A DNA stretch of 64,000 bases from VXYL01 sp965199945. Its GTDB lineage: Bacteria; Pseudomonadota; Gammaproteobacteria; Pseudomonadales; Azotimanducaceae. Below are positions 29,263 through 36,949 of the stretch, one piece after another. The notes beneath the pieces are model-generated. The model was not told where the DNA came from. It saw only the letters and a list, made by a program, of their open reading frames with translations, and searched no databases. Position 1 is the stretch's first letter, and each line of letters starts with the position of its first letter. Position numbers and translations under genes: made by a program. The stretch is from contig OZ241354.1 in assembly GCA_965199945.1 (NCBI GenBank), positions 1,178,001 through 1,242,000 on the forward strand. The letters run 5' to 3'.

Positions 29263-29353
29263 GAGAGTCGGGCGTAGTGGAAGTAGCCGCCGGTCTCTGA
29301 ACTTTGGCGGCAGCGCCCGCCTTCGCCCCGCGCTTGCCGCCCTCGTTCTTGCC

Positions 29354-32300
29354 TTGGCCGCGTTGGCGTCCATGCCGGCCGCGGCGCAGACCGTCACCAT
29401 CTCCGCCAGCGGCAACTGCGCAGGCACGCCGGCCAACTGCGGCACCAGCGGCAACCGCAACGGCGACCGGGACACGACTTGGCCCGGCCTGCAGGTGGAC
29501 GAGGGGGACATCCTGACGTTCACCTCGGCAATCGCGCCCGCCATCACCAACCCAGGTAATCTGTTGCTTGAATGGAGGCTGTCGGGAAGCGCTCAGAATG
29601 GTAACGACTTGAGACGCTCTAACGGCCTTCCACATTCCGCGTCCAGCGATGTCATTACGGGCAGGTTGGACAATATACACCGTTCCGATAGGGATCCCAG
29701 CGGCAGAGTTGTTGCGACCACGCTGATCTATAACGATGGCGTCGCGGAGGGCGATGAGACGCTGACTCTCAGACTGCACCTAGTCACTTCGAGCGTCGGC
29801 AACTATGTGGCCGGCAGCCCCTCCTCCGTCACCGTCACCATCCGCGGCACCGACTCCGCCCCGTCCTTCGGCACCGGCTCGGTCACCGCCAAGACCTTCA
29901 CCGCCGGCTCCGCCATCACGGACTTCACGGTGCCGGCCGCCAGCGGCGGCAACGGAACCATCACCTACGCGGCCTCGAACCTGCCGGACGGCCTCGTGTT
30001 CGACGCCACTGGCACGGACTCGCCCGGCTGCCCGGGCACCGAGGCGCGGGAAATCTGCGGCACCCCGACCACCGCCGCCGCGGCGGCGACGGTCACCATC
30101 ACCGCGACGGACGCGGACTCCAACACCATGAACACGGACCGCGGCACGCTGACCTTCTCCGTCGCCGTGGAGGCGAACGCCGTTCCGACCTTCGGCAGCG
30201 GCTCCGTCTCCAACAAGACCTACGTCGCCGGCCAGGCCATCGCGGACTTCACCGTGCCCGCCGCCAGCGGCGGCAACGGCGCCATCACCTACGCCGCCGC
30301 CAACCTGCCCGACGGCCTGGTGTTCGACGCCACCGGCACGGACACGCCCGGCTGCACGGGCACCGAGGCGCGCGAAATCTGCGGCACCCCCACCACGGCC
30401 GGCGCGGCCCGGACCGTCACCATCACCGCCGACGACGCGGACGCCAACATGGCATCGAGCGACCAGGGCATGCTGACCTTCACAATCGCCGTGGACGCGG
30501 ACACCGCGCCGTCCTTCGGCATGGGCTCCGTCACGAGCAGGACCTACGTCGCCAGCTCCCCCATCGACGAGTTCCAGGTTCCCGCCGCCAGCGGCGGCAA
30601 CGGAACCATCGTCTACACGGCCTCCGGCCTGCCGGCGGGCCTCGTCTTCGACGCCACCGGCACGGACACGAACGGCTGCCCGGGAACCGAGGCGCGGGAG
30701 ATCTGCGGCACGCCCACCACCGCCGCCTCCGCCGCGACCGTCACCATCGCCGCGCGCGACTCGGACGGCAACACGATGAACACGGACCGCGCCACGCTGA
30801 CGTTCTCCGTCACCGTGGAGGCGAACGCCGTCCCCACCTTCGGCAGCGGTTCCGTCTCCGCCAAGACCTTCGTCGCCGGCCAGGCCATCGACGAGTTCAC
30901 CGTGCCCGCGGCCAGCGGCGGCAACGGAACCATCACGTACGCGGCCTCGAACCTGCCGGACGGGCTGCGCTTCGACGCCACCGGGTCGGACTCGCCCGGC
31001 TGTCCGGGCAGCCAGGCGCGGCGGGTCTGCGGCACCCCGACCACCGCCGCCGCGGCGGCGACGGTGACCATCACCGCCCAGGACGGCGACGCCAACATGG
31101 CCGCCGCCGACCGCGGCCTGCTGACGTTCTCCGTCACCGTGGAGACGGACTCCGCGCCGGACTTCGGCATGGGTTCCGTCTCCGACGCGGTCTTCGCCGT
31201 CAACACCGCCATCGCCGAGTTCACCGTGCCGGCCGCCACCGGCGGCAACGGGACGATCATCTACACGGCGTCCGGCCTGCCGACGGGCCTCGTCTTCGAC
31301 GCCACCGGGTCGGACACGCCCGGCTGCACGGGCACGGAGGCGCGGGAGATCTGCGGCACCCCGACCGCCATCGGCGGCCCAACGACCGTCACCATCACGG
31401 CACGGGACTCGGACTCGAACCTGGGCGCCGGCGACCGCGACACGCTGACGTTCACGGTCACCGTGTCGTCGGACGCCCCGCCGTCCTTCGGCAGCGGCTC
31501 GGTGCCGGAGAAGGCGTTCATCCTCAACACGGCCATCGCCGACTTCACGGTGCCGGCGGCGAGCGGCGGCAACGGGACGATCACCTACGCGGCCTCCGGC
31601 CTGCCGACGGGCCTCGTCTTCGACGCCACCGGCACGGACGCGACCGGCTGCTCCGGCAGCGAGGCGCGCGAGGTCTGCGGCACGCCGAGCGTCGCCGGCA
31701 CGGGCACCATCACCATCACGGCGGACGACGCGGACACCAACATGGCCCCGGGCGACCGCGCCACCCTGTCGTTCGCCTACAGCGTGGCGGCGGACACCGC
31801 GCCGACGTTCGGCATGGCCTCCGTCTCCGCCAAGACCTTCCCCGCCGGCGCGGCGATCACGGAGTTCGCGGTTCCCGCCGCCAGCGGCGGCAACGGCACC
31901 CTGAGCTACGCCGCCTCCGGCCTGCCGAGCGGCCTCGTCTTCGACGCCACCGGCATGGACACGCCGGGCTGTCCGGGCACCGAGGCGAGGGAGGTCTGCG
32001 GCGCGCCGGACGCGGCCACCTCCGGCGCGGTGACGGTGACGGTCACCGCGACCGACCTGGACGCCAACACCGCCCCGACCGACCGCGCCGCGCTGACCTT
32101 CACGGTCACCGTGACCGCCGGCGCGTCCCTCGCCTCCAGCCCCTCGCCGCTCGCCGAGGCGAACCTGCACGGCGCGGAGCTCGCGGTCACGCTGATCGGC
32201 GTGACGTACGCCAGCGGCGTCTCCGCGTCGAGCTTCCAGCTGGCGACCACGCCGACGATCCCCGGCCTCTCCGTCGCCAGCGTCTCGGGCGGCGCCGCGG

Positions 32301-34288
32301 GAACCGCCGTCGCCACGCTGACGCTGGCCACCGGCGCCGGCTACGACGTCGACGCCGCCGCCACGATCTCGGTGACGGTGCTGGCCGCGGCGCATTCCGG
32401 CGCCAGCGACGTCGCGAGCGGTTCGCTGCCCGTGACCCCCACCGCGCCGGCCGTCGTCGTCTCCCGAACGAGCCTGTCCCTCGACGAAGACCCGGGCGCG
32501 GACGACGCGAACCAGGGAACGTACACGCTGGTGCTGGACACCCGCCCCACGGGCTGCACGGCCGGCGTGGGCGTCTCCGTCACGAGCGGCAACCCGGACG
32601 TGACCCCGGAACCGACGACGCTGACGTTCACCCCCGACGACTGGAACGCGCCGCAGACCGTGACGGTCACCGCCGGGCAGGACGACGACGGCGCCGACGA
32701 CCGCGCCACCGTGCGCCATTCCATCAGCACGGCCTGCGCCGCCGCCGGCTACCCGGCCACCCTCGCCATCCCCGGCGTCGAAGTGACGGTGGACGACGAC
32801 GACGCCCCGCCGCCGGCCGGCGACGTCCCGACCGAGGTGCGCGCCGAAGCCACCGCGACCGGCCTGCTGGTCACCTGGACGGCCGCCGCCGGCGCCACCT
32901 CGTACAAGGTGCAGTGGCGGCTCGCCGGGCAGGAATGGTCGCCGTCGCGGCAGGAGGAGACGACGGCGACGCGGCTCGAACTCGATCTGGAACCGGGCGG
33001 CTACGAAGTGCGCGTGGTGGCGGTGGCCGACGGCCGCGACCGCGCCGCCTCCGCCGCCGCGGCGGGGGAAGTGTCGGAACCGGTCAACGCCCCGCCGCGC
33101 CTGGCGGAGGAACTGCCGGCCCTGCAGCTCGACGTCGGCGAGACGAGGACGGTCGGCCTCGACGCGGCCTTCGAGGACCCGAACGGCGACCGCCTGCGCT
33201 ACGCGGCCTCCTCGGACGGCGCCGCCGTCTCGGTTCGCGCAACCTCCGGCGGGCTGCGCGTCCGCGGCGTCCGCCCGGGCGAAGCGACGGTCACGGTCAC
33301 CGCGACCGATCCCGAGGGCCTGGGCGCCACGGCGACCTTCGACGTCGCGGTCGGCGCCCTGCTGTCGCTGTCCGGAGACGCGGCTGCGCCGGAGGGCGGC
33401 AGGATCGTACTGACGGCGACCCTGGGCCGGCCGCTCGCCGAACCCCTGGACGTCTCCTGGCGCATCGCCCCCGACGACGACCCCGCGACGCCGGACGCCG
33501 ACGAACAGGACTACCGGAGCGCCGGCGCAGCGACGATCCCGGCCGGCGAGACGACCGCGGACATCGAGATCGCCGTCGTCGACGACGCCGACATCGAGCC
33601 GGCGCGGGAACGCTTCGTCGTCGCCCTCGACGAACCGGAGACCGCGAACGTCGGCCTCTCGCGCCGCGCCCGGGCGACGGCGACGATCCAGGAAGGCGTC
33701 TGCGACCGCACGCCGGCGGTGCGCGACGCGCTGGCGCGCGGCTGGCGCGACTGCCGCTGGCCGCGCCCTGCCGACCTCGCCCGCATCCCGGCGCTGGACC
33801 TGAATGCCCGCGGCATCGACGCCCTGCGCGAGAACGACCTGCTGGGCCTCGCCGGCCTCGAACGCCTCGACCTCTCGGCCAACGCCCTCGAAGCCCTCCC
33901 GCCCGGCCTGTTCGCCGGCCTCCGGCGCCTGCGCGAAGTCTCCGTGGAAGACAACCCGGGCGCACCCTTCGGACTGGCCGTGACGCTGGTTCGCACCGAC
34001 GCCGCCCCCTGGGCGCCTGGCCCGGCGACGATCTCCACCCGCACCGCTCTCGGCGCCCCCTTCGCAATGGCCGCGCCGCTGACCGCCTCCCCAACGCCCA
34101 CCGCCGAGACCGCCCTGCCAACCGCCGTGGCCGTCGCCGCCGGCGAGACCACCGGCACGACGTTCACGGCACCCCAGCCCCCCGGATCGCCACTGGCCCT
34201 CCGCGCCGACGCCCCGCCAATGCCGACGGCGCAGTGCAGCGGAACCCCTGCTTCCGCGGCTTCGAGACCACGCCGGGTTCTCCCCTGA
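29354..34288 (+). CDS. Giant secreted/surface protein with seven Ig-like (He_PIG) repeats
   Basis: The start is given as TTG 29354, but the frame is open from 29228 and the full signal peptide (RLRPALAALVLALAALASMPAAAQ) begins at about 29318, so the original start was probably upstream of the IS. After the signal come a short N-terminal domain, seven He_PIG-type repeats of 107-108 residues (29861-32122), a Calx-beta-like stretch with VVSRTSLSLDEDPG, an FN3-like domain (VTWTAAAGATSYKVQWR), a cadherin/PKD-like segment, another Calx-beta (SLSGDAAAPEGGRIVLTATL) and a leucine-rich repeat (ERLDLSANALEALPPGLF). The extracellular adhesion or binding role is inferred. The frame ends early at 34288; homologous-looking sequence continues in another frame to 34704. 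Confidence 0.75.
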   Translation: MAALASMPAAAQTVTISASGNCAGTPANCGTSGNRNGDRDTTWPGLQVDEGDILTFTSAIAPAITNPGNLLLEWRLSGSAQNGNDLRRSNGLPHSASSDVITGRLDNIHRSDRDPSGRVVATTLIYNDGVAEGDETLTLRLHLVTSSVGNYVAGSPSSVTVTIRGTDSAPSFGTGSVTAKTFTAGSAITDFTVPAASGGNGTITYAASNLPDGLVFDATGTDSPGCPGTEAREICGTPTTAAAAATVTITATDADSNTMNTDRGTLTFSVAVEANAVPTFGSGSVSNKTYVAGQAIADFTVPAASGGNGAITYAAANLPDGLVFDATGTDTPGCTGTEAREICGTPTTAGAARTVTITADDADANMASSDQGMLTFTIAVDADTAPSFGMGSVTSRTYVASSPIDEFQVPAASGGNGTIVYTASGLPAGLVFDATGTDTNGCPGTEAREICGTPTTAASAATVTIAARDSDGNTMNTDRATLTFSVTVEANAVPTFGSGSVSAKTFVAGQAIDEFTVPAASGGNGTITYAASNLPDGLRFDATGSDSPGCPGSQARRVCGTPTTAAAAATVTITAQDGDANMAAADRGLLTFSVTVETDSAPDFGMGSVSDAVFAVNTAIAEFTVPAATGGNGTIIYTASGLPTGLVFDATGSDTPGCTGTEAREICGTPTAIGGPTTVTITARDSDSNLGAGDRDTLTFTVTVSSDAPPSFGSGSVPEKAFILNTAIADFTVPAASGGNGTITYAASGLPTGLVFDATGTDATGCSGSEAREVCGTPSVAGTGTITITADDADTNMAPGDRATLSFAYSVAADTAPTFGMASVSAKTFPAGAAITEFAVPAASGGNGTLSYAASGLPSGLVFDATGMDTPGCPGTEAREVCGAPDAATSGAVTVTVTATDLDANTAPTDRAALTFTVTVTAGASLASSPSPLAEANLHGAELAVTLIGVTYASGVSASSFQLATTPTIPGLSVASVSGGAAGTAVATLTLATGAGYDVDAAATISVTVLAAAHSGASDVASGSLPVTPTAPAVVVSRTSLSLDEDPGADDANQGTYTLVLDTRPTGCTAGVGVSVTSGNPDVTPEPTTLTFTPDDWNAPQTVTVTAGQDDDGADDRATVRHSISTACAAAGYPATLAIPGVEVTVDDDDAPPPAGDVPTEVRAEATATGLLVTWTAAAGATSYKVQWRLAGQEWSPSRQEETTATRLELDLEPGGYEVRVVAVADGRDRAASAAAAGEVSEPVNAPPRLAEELPALQLDVGETRTVGLDAAFEDPNGDRLRYAASSDGAAVSVRATSGGLRVRGVRPGEATVTVTATDPEGLGATATFDVAVGALLSLSGDAAAPEGGRIVLTATLGRPLAEPLDVSWRIAPDDDPATPDADEQDYRSAGAATIPAGETTADIEIAVVDDADIEPARERFVVALDEPETANVGLSRRARATATIQEGVCDRTPAVRDALARGWRDCRWPRPADLARIPALDLNARGIDALRENDLLGLAGLERLDLSANALEALPPGLFAGLRRLREVSVEDNPGAPFGLAVTLVRTDAAPWAPGPATISTRTALGAPFAMAAPLTASPTPTAETALPTAVAVAAGETTGTTFTAPQPPGSPLALRADAPPMPTAQCSGTPASAASRPRRVLP
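29861..32122 (+). repeat. Seven tandem 324-bp coding repeats
   Basis: Units start at 29861, 30185, 30509, 30833, 31157, 31481 and 31802. Spacing is 324 bp, except 321 bp between the last two. Each starts P(S/T/D)FG.GSV and contains FTVPAASGGNGTI, LP.GLVFDATGTD, a CPGTEAREICGTPT-type segment with two cysteines, and VTITA.D.D. The high DNA similarity suggests recent amplification or homogenisation. Confidence 0.92.
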
Positions 34289-34704
34289 TCCTCTTCCACC
34301 GCCCGCCGCGCCCGCTGGCGGCGCCCGCCCCGGAACCGCTCGCCGCCGGCGACCCCCTGCGCCTGCCGCTGGCCTTGCTGGTCGCCCCCGGCGACGCCCC
34401 CGACGGCATGGCGTGGGAAGCGTCCTCGTCGGACGAATCCATCGCCACGGCGCGCATCGTCGGCGCCGCCCTGCTGGTGCAGCCCGAGCTGGCCAGCGAA
34501 GGCACGGCGCAGATAACCCTCGTCGCCACCGACGCCCTCGGCCTCAAAGCGACCCTGCGCTTCGAGGTGCGGGTCGAGTTCCACTGGCCCCACGGCCCGT
34601 CCCGCGGCTGGCGCAGCACCCTCGGCAACACGACGCCGAACGCGGAAGCCGCGCCCGGCGCCGCCGCGCCAGCAAGCCCCGCGCCCCCGCCGAACGGCCA
34701 ATAG
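34240..34704 (+). pseudogene. Frameshifted C-terminus of the surface protein
   Basis: Just before the stop at 34288 the coding signal moves to another frame: NPCFRGFETTPGSPLILFHR, followed by an Ig-like fold (SSDESIATARIVGAALLVQP, DALGLKATLRFEVRVEFHWP) and a Pro/Ala tail ending at 34704. A single-base change around 34235-34250, near a run of four C, would restore one protein of about 1,780 residues. Confidence 0.6.
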
Positions 34705-34799
34705 CCGCCCGGCGACAATCGCCGCCGCATCGCCTGCCCCCTTCGCATCATCGGCGCCGTCCTCGACACGATCATCCAGTGTGGAGGACTCCGCGCCCC

Positions 34800-34857
34800 T
34801 TCATGCTCGCCTAGCGTTGGATTCAGCCCTTCCGTTCATGCTCGTTTGGCGTTGGAC
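34800..34857 (+). repeat. Short direct repeat pair in intergenic DNA
   Basis: TTCATGCTCGCCTAGCGTTGGA (34800-34821) and TTCATGCTCGTTTGGCGTTGGA (34835-34856) are 35 bp apart with three differences. They lie in the otherwise empty 34705-34927 gap between the surface protein and the DUF433 remnant. Function unknown. Confidence 0.5.
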
Positions 34858-34927
34858 AGTGCTATGTGCGCCTCGTCGTGCCCGAGTGCTGTACGGTTTG
34901 GCCGCACTCACGAAACAGGCACTCGCG

Positions 34928-35157
34928 ATGGACCCCCTGACGTTGAAGCCGCCCTTTGACGCAACGGACGAGCGCATGTACGGCCTGCCATGTTCAAGGG
35001 CACATGCGTTCCCATTCGCGATTTGATGACGCACCTTGGCGAGTCGGAGGCGGTTCTCGAGTTCCTGCGGGCCCATCCCAATTTGACCAGAGAGCAGATC
35101 GACAACACGCTGACGCTCGCGACCCGGGAGCTGGAACGCATCGCGCCAGCGGTGTGA
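34928..35157 (+). pseudogene. DUF433 gene with a frameshift
   Basis: The frame from ATG 34928 reads MDPLTLKPPFDATDERMYGLPC and then loses similarity. The next frame (from 34990) reads FKGTCVPIRDLMTHLGESEA and then VLEFLRAHPNLTREQIDNTL to a stop at 35157. Joined after GLPC they form a normal DUF433 protein of about 76 residues (G-PCFKGT-VPIRDL motif). A missing T near 34992 would explain the break. No DUF5615 partner follows. Confidence 0.6.
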
Positions 35158-35231
35158 TTGGGAGGGCCGCAGCCGCGGTCGGTAACGCATGTCGGGGCGA
35201 GCGTTCGGCTCGCTTGCCGCTTGGATGTCGG

Positions 35232-35316
35232 TGCCCGGAGCCGGAATCGAACCGGCATGGAGTCGCCTCCGGAGGATTTTAAGTCCTCTGTGTCTACCCG
35301 CTTCCACCATCCGGGC
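35232..35316 (-). tRNA. tRNA-Leu (UAA)
   Basis: The minus strand gives an 85-nt class II tRNA. The acceptor arms GCCCGGA (from 35316) and TCCGGGC pair, and the discriminator A is at 35232. The anticodon stem GAGGA/TCCTC encloses the loop CTTAAAA (anticodon TAA). The variable arm is long, and the T-loop is GGTTCGATTCC. The CCA end is not fully encoded (ACCG follows). Confidence 0.95.
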
Positions 35317-35414
35317 GAGCCGCCGGCAGTGTGGCGTGCGCCGTGCCGCTTGACAAGCCGCCGCAGCCGGGCAAGCTGGCGGGAACGGTGTTGGGCCGGT
35401 CGAGGGAGAAGGAA

Positions 35415-36398
35415 GTGCTGCGCGTTGCCATGCTGAGCCGCTGGCATGTCCATGCCGATCAATACGCGCGCGAGATTCGCGCCAATGCGGATGCCGACGT
35501 GTGCGCGGTGTGGGACGAAGAGCCGGATCGCGGCGCCGCTTGGGCAGCCGAGCTCGGCGTACACTTCGAGGCCGACTTGGACGCGCTGCTCGCAAGCGAC
35601 GCCGTCGACGCGGTGTGCGTGACGACGCCCACGGCCATGCACCGCGAGGCGATGGTCAAGGCCGCGACGGCCGGCAAGCACATCTTCACCGAGAAGGTGC
35701 TCGCGGCCACCGTTGCCGACTGCCGGGCCATTGCCCAAGCGATCGAAGCGCACGGCGTGAAGTTCTGCATCTCGTTCCCGCGCCGGGCGATGCCGGCGCT
35801 CCTGTATGCCAAGCAGGCGCTCGACGACGGCCTGTTCGGCAGGGTCACCGCGCTACGGGTGCGCATCGCCCACGACGGTGCGGTGCGGGATTGGCTGCCA
35901 GCGCACTTCTACGACGCGGATGCCTGCGGCGGCGGCGCGATGATGGATCTCGGTGCGCACGGCATGTACCTGAGCCGCTGGCTGCTCGGGGCGCCGAAGC
36001 GCGTGGCGGCGGTCTTCAACACCGTCACCGGCCGTGCCGTGGACGACAACGCGGTCGCCGTCGTCGAGTTCGAGAGCGGCGCCATTGCGGTGAACGAGAC
36101 GTCCTTCGCCAGCTTCGGCGGCGCCTATTCGCTGGAGATCGACGGCACCTCCGGCGCCTGCCGGATGCTCGCGCCCCAAGCCGGCGTGGAGGTGCGCTCG
36201 GCGCGCTTCGAGGATCGCGGATGGCGGGTGCCGGACGCCTTGCCGCCGGCGCTTCCGAAGCCCATCGACCAGTGGATCGCCGGCTGCGTCCACGGCGCGC
36301 GCATCGAGTTCGACATGGCCGCGGCCATCGAACTCACGGAACTCATGGAGGCCGCCTACCGCGCCCAGGAGAGCGGGGCGGCGGTGGCGTTTCGCTGA
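35415..36398 (+). CDS. Gfo/Idh/MocA-family oxidoreductase
   Basis: From GTG 35415, with GAGGGAG upstream (35402-35408), the protein is 327 residues. It starts LRVAMLSRWHVHADQYARE and has the family features VDAVCVTTPTAMHREAMVKA, GKHIFTEKVLA and, in the second domain, GGGAMMDLGAHGMYLSRWLLG. Members are NAD(P)-dependent dehydrogenases of sugars, inositols or related compounds; the substrate is not predictable. An upstream in-frame ATG at 35331 would overlap the tRNA region and is less likely. Confidence 0.85.
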   Translation: MLRVAMLSRWHVHADQYAREIRANADADVCAVWDEEPDRGAAWAAELGVHFEADLDALLASDAVDAVCVTTPTAMHREAMVKAATAGKHIFTEKVLAATVADCRAIAQAIEAHGVKFCISFPRRAMPALLYAKQALDDGLFGRVTALRVRIAHDGAVRDWLPAHFYDADACGGGAMMDLGAHGMYLSRWLLGAPKRVAAVFNTVTGRAVDDNAVAVVEFESGAIAVNETSFASFGGAYSLEIDGTSGACRMLAPQAGVEVRSARFEDRGWRVPDALPPALPKPIDQWIAGCVHGARIEFDMAAAIELTELMEAAYRAQESGAAVAFR

Positions 36399-36421
36399 CG
36401 CCGGCGAAGGCGCATTGACGA

Positions 36422-36450
36422 AAGACAACACGCCGTGGTCGCGCTATGAT
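36422..36450 (+). promoter_or_regulatory. Candidate promoter of the STAS gene
   Basis: AAGACA at 36422-36427 and TATGAT at 36445-36450 are separated by 17 bp. The STAS gene starts at 36489. The -10 is good and the -35 moderate. Confidence 0.45.
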
Positions 36451-36488
36451 GCGCGGCAGTTCACACACCACACGCACGAGACGGGGAG

Positions 36489-36830
36489 ATGCGAATGGAC
36501 ATTGGGCTGGAGCGGCAGGACGGTGCGCTGATCGCCAAACCGGAAGGCCGCGTCGACGGCATCAACGCCAGCGACTTCGAGAAGGCGCTGCGGGACGCCA
36601 TCGACGAAGAGGGCGGGCCGCTGATCGTCGATCTGGAGAACTTGACCTACATCAGCAGTGCCGGCCTGCGCGCCATCCTGCTCATCGCCAAGCTGCTGGC
36701 GCAGCGCAATGCCGGGTTCGGCCTCTGCTCGCTGTCCGACCCGATTCGGGAAGTCTTCGAGATCAGCGGCTTCGACAAGATCGTCTCCATTCACGGCTCG
36801 CGCAGCGACGCCTTGGCGGCGGTCGCATAG
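36489..36830 (+). CDS. STAS-domain anti-sigma factor antagonist
   Basis: This 113-residue protein has the SpoIIAA/RsbV fold, with EGRVDGINASDFEKALRDAI, LIVDLENLTYISSAGLRAIL containing the conserved phosphorylatable serine before AGLR, and VFEISGFDKIV. Such proteins are phosphorylated by an RsbW-like kinase and dephosphorylated by a PP2C phosphatase, which switches kinase binding. Both partners are encoded 3.5-5 kb away on the opposite strand, so this is the likely antagonist of that module. Confidence 0.9.
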   Translation: MRMDIGLERQDGALIAKPEGRVDGINASDFEKALRDAIDEEGGPLIVDLENLTYISSAGLRAILLIAKLLAQRNAGFGLCSLSDPIREVFEISGFDKIVSIHGSRSDALAAVA

Positions 36831-36949
36831 CGCTAAGCAGCGCGTCGCCGCCGGTCGAGCCTGGCCGGCGGCATCGCCAACTACAGGGCGCGAAATGGTT
36901 CGCCACCCGAACGCGCGTGCAGCGTGCGCCGCTTCTCCGTCAGGTGCGC

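Noticed and set aside
29861..32122. Regular repeats as a possible CRISPR array
   Set aside because: The 324-bp units are contiguous coding repeats without short spacers, and no cas gene is present.
29780..32719. A 979-residue open frame on the minus strand across the surface-protein repeats
   Set aside because: It is the mirror of the repetitive coding strand. Its translation is Gly/Arg/Val-rich low complexity with no domain, as expected opposite a high-GC gene.
35415..36398. tRNA-linked integrated element next to tRNA-Leu
   Set aside because: No integrase and no direct repeat of the tRNA 3' end were seen in the window, so an attachment site is not claimed.
36414..36450. TTGACG at 36414-36419 as the -35 of the STAS promoter
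   Set aside because: The spacer to TATGAT would be 25 bp, too long. AAGACA at 36422 with a 17-bp spacer is preferred.
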